From Pseudomonas sp. KK4 (GTDB lineage: Bacteria > Pseudomonadota > Gammaproteobacteria > Pseudomonadales > Pseudomonadaceae), in NCBI RefSeq assembly GCF_001984065.1, contig NZ_LYVP01000028.1, positions 1 to 60,319 of the forward strand: a stretch of DNA of 60,319 bases, written 5' to 3'. Positions 7,234 to 16,224 of the stretch are shown here, piece by piece. The position numbers were made by a program, and so were the translations under genes. The notes beneath the pieces are model-generated. The model made no database searches, was not told where the DNA came from, and saw only the letters and a program-made list of their open reading frames with translations. Within the stretch, counting starts at the first letter, position 1; every line of letters begins with the position of its first letter.

Positions 7234-8820
7234 TCATTTCACTTCCGGCGGCGTGGTGAAGGTGTGATACGGCGCCGGTGACGGGATGCTCCACTCCAGG
7301 CCTTCGGCCCCATCCCATGGCTTGGCTGGTGCTGGCGGGCCGCCGCGGATGGTCTTGATCACGATGAACAGGAAGAACAGCTGCGTGGTACCAAACATGA
7401 ACGCGCCGATCGACGACACCATGTTGAAGTCGGCGAACTGCAGGTTGTAGTCCGGAATCCGCCGCGGCATGCCCGCCAGCCCCACGAAGTGCATCGGGAA
7501 GAAGGCCATGTTCATGCCGATGAACGACAGCCAGAAATGCAGCTTGCCGAGGGTTTCGTCGTACATGTGGCCGGTCCACTTCGGCATCCAGTAGTAGGCC
7601 GAGGCGAAGATCCCGAAGATCGCCCCCGGCACCAGCACGTAGTGGAAGTGCGCGACCACGAAGTAGGTGTCCTGGTACTGGAAGTCCGCCGGGGCGATGG
7701 CCAGCATCAACCCGGAGAAACCGCCGATGGAGAACAGGATCACGAACGCCACCGCGAACAGCATCGGCGTCTCGAAGGTCAGTGAGCCTTGCCACATGGT
7801 GCTGGCCCAGTTGAACACCTTCACACCGGTCGGAACGGCGATCAGCAGCGTGGCGTACATGAAGAACAGTTCGCCCACCAACGGAATGCCCACTACGAAC
7901 ATATGGTGCGCCCAGACGATGAACGACAGGAACGCGATGCTCGCCGTGGCGTAGACCATCGAGGTGTAGCCGAACAGTGGCTTGCGCGAGAAGGTCGGGA
8001 TGATCGAGCTGACCGCGCCGAAGGCCGGCAGGATCATGATGTACACCTCGGGGTGGCCGAAGAACCAGAACACGTGCTGGAACAGGACCGGGTCCCCGCC
8101 ACCGGCGGCACTGAAGAAACTGGTGCCGAAGTGGATGTCCATCAGCATCATCGTCACGCACCCGGCCAGCACCGGCATCACCGCGATCAGCAGGAACGCG
8201 GTGATCAGCCAGGTCCAGACGAACAGCGGCATTTTCATCAGGGTCATGCCGGGGGCGCGCAGGTTGAGGATGGTGGCGATCACGTTGATCGCACCCATGA
8301 TCGAACTGATCCCCATCAAGTGAATGGCGAAGATGAAGAAGGTCACGCTTTGCGGCGCATAAGTGGTCGACAGCGGGGCGTAGAACGTCCAGCCAAAGTT
8401 CGGACCGCCACCGGGCATGAACAGCGTCGACACCAGCAGCAAAAACGCCGCCGGCAACAGCCAGAAGCTGAAGTTGTTCATGCGCGGCAGGGCCATGTCC
8501 GGCGCGCCGATCATCAGCGGCACCATCCAGTTGGCCAGGCCGACGAAGGCCGGCATCACTGCACCGAAGACCATCACCAGGCCGTGCATGGTGGTCATCT
8601 GGTTGAAGAATTCCGGCTGGACGATTTGCAGCCCCGGCTGGAACAGCTCGGCGCGAATCACCATCGCGAACGAGCCGCCGAGCAGGAACATGGAGAACGC
8701 GAACCACAGGTACAGCGTGCCGATGTCCTTGTGGTTGGTGGTCAGTACCCAGCGCATCAGGCCTTTGGCGGGGCCGTGGGCGTGGTCGGCATGACCGTGG
8801 TCATCGATGACGGCGCTCAT
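7234..8820 (-). CDS. coxA: Cytochrome c oxidase subunit I
   Basis: This 528-residue catalytic subunit carries heme a, the heme a3-CuB centre and the proton channels. Signature pieces are GHPEVY (CuB His256 cross-linked to Tyr260 in the family), WAHHMF (the two other CuB ligands) and HFHYVL near the heme a/a3 ligands. About twelve membrane helices are predicted by eye. It is the central gene of the cluster, 82 bases after coxB. It is also called ctaD. Confidence 0.98.
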   Translation of the reverse strand: MSAVIDDHGHADHAHGPAKGLMRWVLTTNHKDIGTLYLWFAFSMFLLGGSFAMVIRAELFQPGLQIVQPEFFNQMTTMHGLVMVFGAVMPAFVGLANWMVPLMIGAPDMALPRMNNFSFWLLPAAFLLLVSTLFMPGGGPNFGWTFYAPLSTTYAPQSVTFFIFAIHLMGISSIMGAINVIATILNLRAPGMTLMKMPLFVWTWLITAFLLIAVMPVLAGCVTMMLMDIHFGTSFFSAAGGGDPVLFQHVFWFFGHPEVYIMILPAFGAVSSIIPTFSRKPLFGYTSMVYATASIAFLSFIVWAHHMFVVGIPLVGELFFMYATLLIAVPTGVKVFNWASTMWQGSLTFETPMLFAVAFVILFSIGGFSGLMLAIAPADFQYQDTYFVVAHFHYVLVPGAIFGIFASAYYWMPKWTGHMYDETLGKLHFWLSFIGMNMAFFPMHFVGLAGMPRRIPDYNLQFADFNMVSSIGAFMFGTTQLFFLFIVIKTIRGGPPAPAKPWDGAEGLEWSIPSPAPYHTFTTPPEVK

Positions 8821-8902
8821 GGCTTGTCTCCTGTCAACGGATGGGCTGGGCGGGTCGAGGCGCCTTGCCTCGACCGGTTGCTGGTGTACGCAATAGACCG
8901 GG

Positions 8903-10030
8903 TCATTTGCTTTCCGCCTGTTTCAGCTCCAGCACTTCTTTGGGAGTGACCATGTCGCCCTTGTTGTTGCCCCAGGCGTTGCGTTCGTAGGTCACGACCG
9001 CCGCGATATCGACTTCCGACAGCTGCTTGCCGAACGCCGCCATGGCGGTGCCGGGCTTGCCGTGGAAGACAATGCTCAGGTGGCCCTCTTTCGGTCCGGT
9101 GGCGATTTTCGAGCCCTTGAGGGCCGGGAACATCGGCGGCAGGCCCTGCCCTTCAGCCTGGTGACAGGCCACGCAGGTGGTGTGATAGATCTTGTCGCCG
9201 CGCTCCTTGAGCTCGTCCAGCGTCCATTCCTTGCTGGTCAGCTCTTTGAGTTGCGCTGCTTCAGCCTTGCGATCGGCCAGCCACTTGTCGTAATCGGCCT
9301 TTTCCTTGACGTCGACCACGATCGGCATGAACCCGTGATCCTTGCCGCACAGCTCGGCGCACTGGCCACGGTACAGGCCGGGTTTTTCGATGCGGGTCCA
9401 GGCTTCGTTGACGAACCCCGGGATCGCATCGCGCTTGACCGCAAAGGCCGGCACCCACCAGGAATGGATCACGTCCGCCGAGGTCACCAGGAAGCGAACC
9501 TTGGCGCCAACGGGCAGCACCAGCGGCTTGTCGACCTCGAGCAAGTAGTGCTCGCCCTTGGTTTCCTTGTTGTGGATCTGATCGGCGGGGGTGGCCAGGT
9601 TGCTGAAGAACTCGACGTCCTGGCCCAGGTATTTGTAGTGCCACTTCCACTGATAGCCGGTGACCTGGATATCGATGTCCGGCTCACTGGCGTCGTACAT
9701 CTTGATCAGGGTCGCCGTCGCCGGAACCGCCATGGCCACCAGGATCAGGAAGGGCACGATGGTCCAGAGGATTTCGACGGTGGTGCTTTCATGAAATTTT
9801 GCGGCGACCTGCCCGGTCGAGCGGCGATGCAGAATCATCGACCAGAACATGGCGCCGAAGACGATGATGCCGATCACTACACAGATCCAGAAAATGGTCA
9901 TGTGCAGGTCAAAAACAGCGTGACTGATTTCAGTCGCTCCAGGCGCCATATTCACAGTCCAGGCAGCGTGCGCCGGGCTGAAAATCGACCACAACAGGAG
10001 GCCCATCCAGACATGTGGATGTCGCATCAT
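8903..10030 (-). CDS. coxB: Cytochrome c oxidase subunit II with a C-terminal cytochrome c domain
   Basis: This 375-residue electron-entry subunit has a signal peptide (about 1-22) and two membrane helices (about 43-68 and 85-108). The CuA site is complete: His189 (HSWW), and CAELCGKDHGFM with Cys224, Glu226, Cys228, His232 and Met235. After the CuA domain there is a heme c motif, CVACH, at 286-290, so this is a caa3-type subunit with its own covalent heme. The gene is first in the cluster; its promoter should lie in 10031-10400. Confidence 0.97.
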   Translation of the reverse strand: MMRHPHVWMGLLLWSIFSPAHAAWTVNMAPGATEISHAVFDLHMTIFWICVVIGIIVFGAMFWSMILHRRSTGQVAAKFHESTTVEILWTIVPFLILVAMAVPATATLIKMYDASEPDIDIQVTGYQWKWHYKYLGQDVEFFSNLATPADQIHNKETKGEHYLLEVDKPLVLPVGAKVRFLVTSADVIHSWWVPAFAVKRDAIPGFVNEAWTRIEKPGLYRGQCAELCGKDHGFMPIVVDVKEKADYDKWLADRKAEAAQLKELTSKEWTLDELKERGDKIYHTTCVACHQAEGQGLPPMFPALKGSKIATGPKEGHLSIVFHGKPGTAMAAFGKQLSEVDIAAVVTYERNAWGNNKGDMVTPKEVLELKQAESK

Positions 10031-10400
10031 TGCGGGTTCCCCTTATCGTTCTTTTTATCCCGCCGGCTTTCACCTGCGGCAAGGGAGCGGCTGCATCAGA
10101 CTACGAACTTGAATTGCCGGGCCTTGCTGCGTGTGCAGTCGGGCGTCATCAGCTAACTCCATTCATGAGCGAGTATAGACAGCGACTCTCACCTCGCAAT
10201 GTGAAGGCGTAAATCATGTGAAACAGCATTAACTTGCGTTGCAGGTCACGAATGGAGAAGGATGCAGACGAGTGGTGGCAAACCGATATAACGCCGGCGT
10301 CTCAAGGATGAAACAATTATGACAAATGCGTCTTAGCATTTTTCGCAAGCCAGCTAAGTTATGTCTTCCCTATTTCATTGCCTTGTTTCCTGGAGTTTTC
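10031..10400. other. Divergent intergenic region between coxB and the 10401 gene
   Basis: This 370-base region must hold the coxB promoter (minus strand) and the promoter of the downstream plus-strand gene. The 3' half is A+T-rich. A weak plus-strand match is TTAGCA with TAAGTT 16 bases later (about 10332-10359). No confident operator, repeat or small gene was seen. Confidence 0.4.
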
Positions 10401-11051
10401 ATGAACACCGCCGCATTGCGCGAGCAGATCCAAAAAGCCCAACAACACGAAGCCGAGACGGGCCTGTTGACCCGTCAGCTGGAAAGCAAACTGCCTCATC
10501 TACACCCGGCCATCCAATTGCCGGAAGCGGACGCCAACGGTGTGCTGACACGTTTTGTCGCCGCCTACATCGACGAAGTACCGGATCTGCTGGAAGCAGC
10601 CAATGAAGTCGCCAGGGAAGCGGGCATCGAGTCACAGATCAAACCGGTGCTGAAAATCGCCGAGCAGTATTTCCTTCAGCCGCCGGCGATCATGGCCGGG
10701 CACGTCGGGCTCGACAGCCTGCTGGACGAAGCGTATCTGGCGCACCGATTCGTCGAAGAGGTCAACGATTTGTACATCAAGCATTTCGGCCAGCCACTGA
10801 TCCCTTTGGACATGACGGTCGCCAATCTGATTGCTCACCAGTTGATCGGTGAGGAATTTGCCAACCAATTGGACGAGGCGGTGCATCACGCCGTGGACGA
10901 AATGCTCAACGACGACAGCTTTGCGCTGGAGTCGGTGGAAGCCTACCGCGAGAAACTCAGCAGCCCGGACACCGGCGCCGCGTGGAAACGCTGGCCGTGC
11001 ATGTCCCGGCGCTTGGGTGTGGGCCTGGAACTGGATCAGACCGTGGCCTGA
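10401..11051 (+). CDS. Conserved protein of unknown function
   Basis: This 216-residue soluble, acidic and mostly helical protein has no recognised motif. There is no signal peptide or membrane segment. The ATG follows TGGAG by five bases; the longer frame from 10326 lacks such a site. The position between coxB and a SulP transporter matches, from memory, a conserved hypothetical gene beside coxB in P. aeruginosa. Residues about 45-170 contain regularly spaced Leu and charged residues (for example YFLQPPAIMAGHVGLDSLLD). I cannot assign a function. Confidence 0.85.
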   Translation: MNTAALREQIQKAQQHEAETGLLTRQLESKLPHLHPAIQLPEADANGVLTRFVAAYIDEVPDLLEAANEVAREAGIESQIKPVLKIAEQYFLQPPAIMAGHVGLDSLLDEAYLAHRFVEEVNDLYIKHFGQPLIPLDMTVANLIAHQLIGEEFANQLDEAVHHAVDEMLNDDSFALESVEAYREKLSSPDTGAAWKRWPCMSRRLGVGLELDQTVA

Positions 11052-11074
11052 TCCAAAGGACAACCCCGTCCAAA

Positions 11075-11163
11075 TGTGGGAGCGGGCTTGCTCGCGAAGG
11101 CGTCATGTCAGTCGACATCAACGTTGATGACACACCGCTTTCGCGAGCAAGCCCGCTCCCACA
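11075..11163. repeat. REP doublet (REPIN)
   Basis: Facing REP arms at 11075-11098 and 11140-11163 lie between the 10401 gene and the SulP gene, where the two genes converge. Confidence 0.9.
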
Positions 11164-11171
11164 GGGGGGGC

Positions 11172-12698
11172 TCAGCCAGCCGCGCCTATGCCGGTATTGG
11201 TCCGCACCCGCCCCTCCAGCCTGCGCTTCAACCCCCGGGACTCGATCAACAGCTTCGAACCCTTGGCCGCGTTCGCCCGACCCCATTCCTCCAGCAACTC
11301 CAGACACGAGTGATCGATGTAGCTCAGGTGATTGAGCGGCACATGCACCGTCGTGCCCGGGGCAATGCTGCCCAGTACCCGGGTCAGCGCCGGGACTTTC
11401 AGAAACGTCGCCGCCCCCACCAGGCGCAACTCCATTTCACCGTCCCGGGGCAGGTCGATCAGGCTGATTTTCAAGCGTGAGGCCTTCAGCGCCAGCTTCA
11501 CCAGGGTCAAGCCGAAACCAACCAATACACCGGTCAGCAAGTCAGTGAAGATGATCGCCAGGGCTGTTGCCGCGTAGGTGAACATCGGCATCCGGCCGTA
11601 GCGGCCCAAGCCGCGAAAGGCCTTGAGGTCTACCAGTTTGAAACCGGTGTAGACCAGCACGCCAGCCAGGCTCGCCACCGGAATGCGTTGCAGCACGCTC
11701 GACAGCAGCAACACGAATCCCAGCAGCCAGAGGCCGTGGAAAATCGTCGAATAGCGGGTAGTGGCGCCGGCCTGGACGTTCGCCGAACTGCGCACGATCA
11801 CCCCGGTCATCGGCAGTGCACCGAGCACCCCGCAGAGCATGTTGCCGACCCCTTGCGCCGACAGCTCACGGTCGAAGTCCGAACGCTGGCCGCTGTGCAT
11901 GCGGTCCACGGCGGCGGCGGATAGCAGTGTTTCAGCACTGGCGATGAACGCCACGGCGAACGCGGCGATCAGCAGCGTGGGGTCGGCGAGGTTGAGCAGG
12001 TCGGCCGGTTTCAGCCAGTCGATCGCCTCTGCCAGATTCGCCGGGACCTCCACGCGCTTGACCGGCAACGCCAGCAACAGACTGGCGACGGTCGCCAGAC
12101 CCACCCCCAGCAAGGCGCCGGGAACGAAGCGCAGCGACTGGGGGCGAAATTTCTCCCACAGCCACATCACCGCGATGGTCGAAAGCCCCAGCAGGCCCGC
12201 CTGCCAGCCAAACGAAGGCAGCGCCTGGGCCACCGCACCAGGGAACGCCGTGAGGTTATCCAGGCCCGAAGGTTTGGGGGCGGCGTCGAGCATCACATGC
12301 ACTTGTGAGAGCACGATCAGCACGCCAATCCCGGCGAGCATGCCGTACACCACCGCCGGGGCCGTGACCCGAAACCAGCAGCCGAGTTTGAAGCGCCCGG
12401 CCAGCAGTTGCAGAAACCCCGCCAGCAGCAGGATCGGCCCGAGCATGGCCACGCCGTGCTGGCGCACCAGTTCGAACACCAGCACGGCCAGGCCTGCAGC
12501 AGGGCCGCTGACTTGCAATGGCGAACCCGCCAGCCAGCCCACGATCAAGCCTCCGACGATCCCGGTAATCAAGCCTTTGGCAGGCGGCAGCCCCGAGGCG
12601 ATGGCAATGCCCATGCACAAGGGCAGGGCGACCAGAAACACAACCACCGAAGCCAGCAGCTCCCGTGGCAATACAGCTTTGAGTCGAGCGGCACGCAT
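11172..12698 (-). CDS. SulP family inorganic anion transporter with STAS domain
   Basis: This 508-residue transporter has a membrane domain with about 10-14 helices (1-400) and a C-terminal STAS domain (about 415-490). Family phrases include LPLCMGIAIASGLPPAKGLITGI and LPMTGVIVRSSANVQAG. SulP proteins move sulfate, bicarbonate or related anions. The beta carbonic anhydrase gene immediately upstream on the same strand, 90 bases away, makes bicarbonate the most likely substrate. That is inference from context; the sequence does not decide it. Confidence 0.9.
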   Translation of the reverse strand: MRAARLKAVLPRELLASVVVFLVALPLCMGIAIASGLPPAKGLITGIVGGLIVGWLAGSPLQVSGPAAGLAVLVFELVRQHGVAMLGPILLLAGFLQLLAGRFKLGCWFRVTAPAVVYGMLAGIGVLIVLSQVHVMLDAAPKPSGLDNLTAFPGAVAQALPSFGWQAGLLGLSTIAVMWLWEKFRPQSLRFVPGALLGVGLATVASLLLALPVKRVEVPANLAEAIDWLKPADLLNLADPTLLIAAFAVAFIASAETLLSAAAVDRMHSGQRSDFDRELSAQGVGNMLCGVLGALPMTGVIVRSSANVQAGATTRYSTIFHGLWLLGFVLLLSSVLQRIPVASLAGVLVYTGFKLVDLKAFRGLGRYGRMPMFTYAATALAIIFTDLLTGVLVGFGLTLVKLALKASRLKISLIDLPRDGEMELRLVGAATFLKVPALTRVLGSIAPGTTVHVPLNHLSYIDHSCLELLEEWGRANAAKGSKLLIESRGLKRRLEGRVRTNTGIGAAG

Positions 12699-12788
12699 GG
12701 TGATTCTCCCGAAGTTTTCTCCAGGCGTGGCGAGGCCGGACCGCTGAAACAGCGGCCGGCGTCAAACCAGGCAGATTTTTAGGAGGAT

Positions 12789-13520
12789 TTAGAAGCGCGC
12801 TTTAGGCGTCGCCACCGGAATCGGCAGGCTGCCGTCGAGCGGCAGGAAACGACCCTGGTCCGCGTCGTAGGCTTTGATTGCGCTGGTTTCGATGTCGTAG
12901 ACCCAGCCATGGATGAACAAATGACCGTTGGCCATGCGCGAGGCCACCGAAGGATGGGTGCGCAGGTGCTGCAATTGAGCGATGACATTTTCCTCGGTGA
13001 GGATATGCATGGTCTCGTTTTCGTCGGCGCAATGGCAGTTTTCATGCACCATGGTCTTGGCCACTTCGGCGTGGCGCAACCAGGCTTTGACCGTGGGCAT
13101 TTTTTCCAGGCTGTCGGGGTTGAGCACCGCACGCATCGCGCCGCAATCGGAATGGCCGCAGATGATGATGTGCTGCACGCCCAGCGCCAGCACCGCGTAC
13201 TCGATGGCGGTGGAAACACCGCCGTTCATTTGACCGTAGGGCGGTACGACGTTGCCGACGTTGCGGGTCACGAACAGGTCGCCAGGGGAGCTGTGGGTGA
13301 TGAGTTCGGGCACGATGCGCGAGTCGGCGCAGGTAATGAACATCGCTCGCGGCTGTTGCGCCGTGGCGAGTTTCTTGAAGAGTTCTTCCTGCTGCGGAAA
13401 GACCTCATGATGAAAATGCAAAAAGCCGTCGACGATATGCTTCAACGCTGCATCGGCGGATTCCGCTACAGGTTGTGCGCAAGCCGACGCAGCCAACGGC
13501 TGTTTATCCTTGTCACTCAT
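12789..13520 (-). CDS. Beta-class carbonic anhydrase
   Basis: This 243-residue enzyme interconverts CO2 and bicarbonate in the cytoplasm. The zinc site is complete: Cys64, Asp66 and Arg68 in CADSR, and His123 and Cys126 in CGHSDCG. The length fits the CynT/Can group with a short N-terminal extension. It is followed by the SulP transporter gene, so the two probably act together in bicarbonate supply. Confidence 0.95.
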   Translation of the reverse strand: MSDKDKQPLAASACAQPVAESADAALKHIVDGFLHFHHEVFPQQEELFKKLATAQQPRAMFITCADSRIVPELITHSSPGDLFVTRNVGNVVPPYGQMNGGVSTAIEYAVLALGVQHIIICGHSDCGAMRAVLNPDSLEKMPTVKAWLRHAEVAKTMVHENCHCADENETMHILTEENVIAQLQHLRTHPSVASRMANGHLFIHGWVYDIETSAIKAYDADQGRFLPLDGSLPIPVATPKARF

Positions 13521-13763
13521 GATTCATCCTCTTTGGCGGGCTCAGGGTGTTGTCCCGTATTGTCCGGTGTGAAGCCAGTGGCTGGTTAAAAAACATCCAG
13601 GTCATGAGGCTCGACCCGTCAGTCACTCGATGAACAAGGTAGCGGCCGAATCTTAACTCAAACTGAATGGAAGGCTCTAGAACGTGTGTTCCAGGTCACA
13701 AAAAACGTGACCGGCCTACTGGTGACGCTGCTTTCCCAGTACTCAACCATAGGTCAATTGTCC

Positions 13764-14822
13764 TCAAATCAACGACATTTGGCGACCCGGCGGACAGAAG
13801 GCGTCGCAGTCCAGGTTGAAGCCCTCCCGGCGATTGAGCCCCAGGCGCTTGATGGTCTTGGCAAAGCGCTGCGCCAGCAGGTCGGCAAACGGGCCTTCGC
13901 CGCGCATCCGTGCGCCGAAGCGACTGTCGTATAGTTCACCGCCGCGGCTCTGGCGCATCAGGCTCAGCACATGGGCGGCCCGTTGCGGATAATGGGCGGC
14001 CAGCCATTCTTCGAACAGCGGTGCCACTTCCAACGGCAGGCGCAACATCATGTAGGCCGCGCTTTGCGCACCGGCGGCGTGGGCTTCGGTGAGCAGGCTT
14101 TCAAGCTCGCTGTCGTTGATCATCGGAATCATCGGAGAACACAGTACGCCCACCGGTATGCCGGCGTCGCGCATGACCCTGATCGCCCGCAAGCGAGCCT
14201 TGGGGGCTGCCGCGCGGGGTTCGAGAATACGTTTGAGTTCGTCGTCCAGGCTGGTCAGGCTGATCATCACCGCCACCAGCCGCTGTTGGGCCAGTTCGGT
14301 GAGCAGGTCCAGATCACGCAGGATCAGCGAACCCTTGGTAACGATGGTTACCGGGTGGCGATAACGCAGCAGCACTTCCAGGGTTTGCCGGGTGAGTTTG
14401 TATTCACGTTCGATGGGCTGATAGGGATCGGTATTGGAGCCCAGATTGATCGGCGCACATTGATAACCGCGCTTGGACAGCTGTTGTTCCAGCACGTCCA
14501 CGGCGTTGGTCTTGGCGATCAGCCGGGTTTCGAAATCCAGCCCTGGCGACATGTCCCAGTAGGCGTGGCTGGGGCGCGCATAACAATAGATGCAGCCATG
14601 TTCGCAACCGCGGTATGGGTTGATCGAGCGATCGAAGGGCAGGTCCGGCGAGTTGTTGCGGGTGATGATGGTCTTGGCAGTCTCGATTTGCACCTCGGTG
14701 CCCTGAGTCATCGGCACTTCCTGGTACCAGCCGTCGTCCTCGGCCACCGAGCGATGGGGGGCGAAGCGGTTGTGCGGATTGGTCGCGGTGCCGCGACCGC
14801 GAGGGGGCAGTGGGGTTGACAT
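13764..14822 (-). CDS. Radical SAM protein, PA0069/SplB-like family, SOS-boxed
   Basis: This 352-residue radical SAM enzyme has the 4Fe-4S motif CEHGCIYC (Cys73, Cys77, Cys80) followed by YARPSH. The family is related to spore photoproduct lyase and Rv2578c; the substrate is unknown. The ATG at 14822 (MSTPLPPR) has AAGGA upstream; the frame is open for 27 more codons but those lie across a LexA box. From memory, the P. aeruginosa homologue PA0069 belongs to the SOS regulon, which agrees with this site and suggests a DNA-damage role. Confidence 0.9.
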   Translation of the reverse strand: MSTPLPPRGRGTATNPHNRFAPHRSVAEDDGWYQEVPMTQGTEVQIETAKTIITRNNSPDLPFDRSINPYRGCEHGCIYCYARPSHAYWDMSPGLDFETRLIAKTNAVDVLEQQLSKRGYQCAPINLGSNTDPYQPIEREYKLTRQTLEVLLRYRHPVTIVTKGSLILRDLDLLTELAQQRLVAVMISLTSLDDELKRILEPRAAAPKARLRAIRVMRDAGIPVGVLCSPMIPMINDSELESLLTEAHAAGAQSAAYMMLRLPLEVAPLFEEWLAAHYPQRAAHVLSLMRQSRGGELYDSRFGARMRGEGPFADLLAQRFAKTIKRLGLNRREGFNLDCDAFCPPGRQMSLI

Positions 14823-14838
14823 CGGCGCAATCCTTAAG

Positions 14839-14854
14839 CTGTATATGCATACAG
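14839..14854 (-). promoter_or_regulatory. LexA (SOS) box
   Basis: The sequence CTGTATATGCATACAG matches the LexA pattern CTG-N10-CAG with an AT-rich, nearly palindromic centre. It lies 17 bases upstream of the radical SAM start codon. Confidence 0.8.
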
Positions 14855-15050
14855 TATCCGAGGTTCGGCCGCTCGACCAGTGCCGTTCGGCTGAAGGATT
14901 CAACTGCTGGCAATGGCCGAACTTCGCGGGCTGTTCCGAAGTATGGATGTCATGGCGAGAAACATATGGTTCGTCGTGTTATCCCATCTCATCAGTAACA
15001 TTGCTGGCACACGAAAGTGTCGTGTATTCATTATTAAAAGGATTTAAATA

Positions 15051-15353
15051 ATGTCGACTTACAATCAACGTGGGGTGTTTCTTCAACTAATGCGCCCGAC
15101 CATGGTTAATCCAAAAGAAGTCAGGGTTTGCATGCAGTTCGCACTCAAGGAAGAAGGTTACGATCCAGTAAACCGCGATGTCACCTGTTCCTTGCTCGAC
15201 TCCACGGCCCTTGAGGCCGTATCCAATGACGGCGGCGCCACCTTCACGATCAGGGCGAGTGTGGATGCGGACGGTGATGGCGATATTGATCTGCAAGACA
15301 AGGCGATATTGATCGGACTGGCAAAAGCTTATTCAAAGATAATCAATCCCTGA
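15051..15353 (+). CDS. Small protein with a dockerin/EF-hand-like calcium loop
   Basis: This 100-residue protein is not assigned to a family. Its clearest feature is the loop DADGDGDIDLQD (about 73-84) followed by a helix (KAILIGLAKAY), the pattern of one dockerin or EF-hand calcium-binding repeat. There is no signal peptide or membrane segment. The ATG has AAGGA eight bases upstream, and a strong terminator follows, so it is a monocistronic unit. The upstream 200 bases are A+T-rich. Its partner, if any, is unknown. Confidence 0.75.
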   Translation: MSTYNQRGVFLQLMRPTMVNPKEVRVCMQFALKEEGYDPVNRDVTCSLLDSTALEAVSNDGGATFTIRASVDADGDGDIDLQDKAILIGLAKAYSKIINP

Positions 15354-15394
15354 TGGGTAAACCTATCATCAGGTCTTGTTCCGGCTGATATGAA

Positions 15395-15422
15395 AAAACG
15401 GCGCGATCATTCGCGCCGTTTT
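15395..15422 (+). terminator. Rho-independent terminator
   Basis: A 12-base stem (AAAACGGCGCGA with TCGCGCCGTTTT) closes on a 4-base loop. It lies 40 bases after the dockerin-like gene, and the A-rich 5' side could also serve the other strand. Confidence 0.85.
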
Positions 15423-15528
15423 GCATTTCCCCAATTCACGATTCTTTGACGGACACCTCACAGGCCTTTAACCATCGAGCGGCGAAACTGGGCTTCATTC
15501 ATTCACGCTTCCAAATGGTTGTTCCAGC

Positions 15529-16176
15529 ATGCGCGTGCCTCGTCTTTCATTTGCGACTTTACTGTTGTCACTGTTCGCCATGTTCAACCTGTCGCTGGTC
15601 CACGCCGACGATGGCTCACCGGCCCGACCGGCGGAGTGGGCGCAGCCGGTCAACGTTCACTACAACCTGTTCCAGATGACGCCGACGCTGTTCCGTAGCG
15701 CGCTGCCCGACACGACTGCCGTGCCGTTGCTGGAAAAGCTCAAGGTCGCCACGGTGATCAACTTTCTTCCCGAACCGGATTCGCGCTGGTTGACCACTCA
15801 GGACATCGCTCAGGTGCAATTGCCGTATCGCACCAACCATGTCGATGACGCGGATGTGCTCAAGGCGTTGCGCGCCATCAAGGAGGCTGAAGCCAAGGGC
15901 CCGGTGCTGATGCACTGTGAGCACGGTTCCGATCGCACCGGTCTGATGGCAGCCATGTACCGGGTGGTGGTGCAGGGCTGGTCCAAAGAAGAAGCCTTGG
16001 GCGAAATGACCCAGGGCGGCTTTGGTGACAGCAAGCACTTCAAGGACGGCGTGCGTTACATGATGCGGGCTGATGTGGACAAACTTCGCACTGCGTTGGC
16101 CAATGGTGACTGCAGTACCAGCCTGTTTGCAGCATGCTCGATGAAAAGCTGGTTCCAGTCGGCCCATGTGCAATAG
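15529..16176 (+). CDS. TpbA-like periplasmic dual-specificity/tyrosine phosphatase
   Basis: This 215-residue protein has a signal peptide (about 1-26, ending VHA) and a cysteine phosphatase domain. The P-loop is HCEHGSDRTG, with nucleophile Cys130 and Arg136; the general acid is probably among Asp106-Asp109. The whole sequence resembles TpbA of P. aeruginosa (INLYRMSPTLYRSALP-type N-terminus, MYRVVVQGW after the P-loop). TpbA dephosphorylates the diguanylate cyclase TpbB and lowers c-di-GMP and biofilm. Whether this protein does the same is inference; no cyclase gene is adjacent. Confidence 0.9.
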   Translation: MRVPRLSFATLLLSLFAMFNLSLVHADDGSPARPAEWAQPVNVHYNLFQMTPTLFRSALPDTTAVPLLEKLKVATVINFLPEPDSRWLTTQDIAQVQLPYRTNHVDDADVLKALRAIKEAEAKGPVLMHCEHGSDRTGLMAAMYRVVVQGWSKEEALGEMTQGGFGDSKHFKDGVRYMMRADVDKLRTALANGDCSTSLFAACSMKSWFQSAHVQ

Positions 16177-16224
16177 CCGCTGCACCCTCCACCGCCTTGC
16201 ACGGTAGAGGGTGATTGCTGTGAC

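Noticed and set aside
13694..13712. Hairpin GGTCAC/GTGACC near the end of the radical SAM gene as a terminator
   Set aside because: The stem is only six bases and no T-run follows on either strand.
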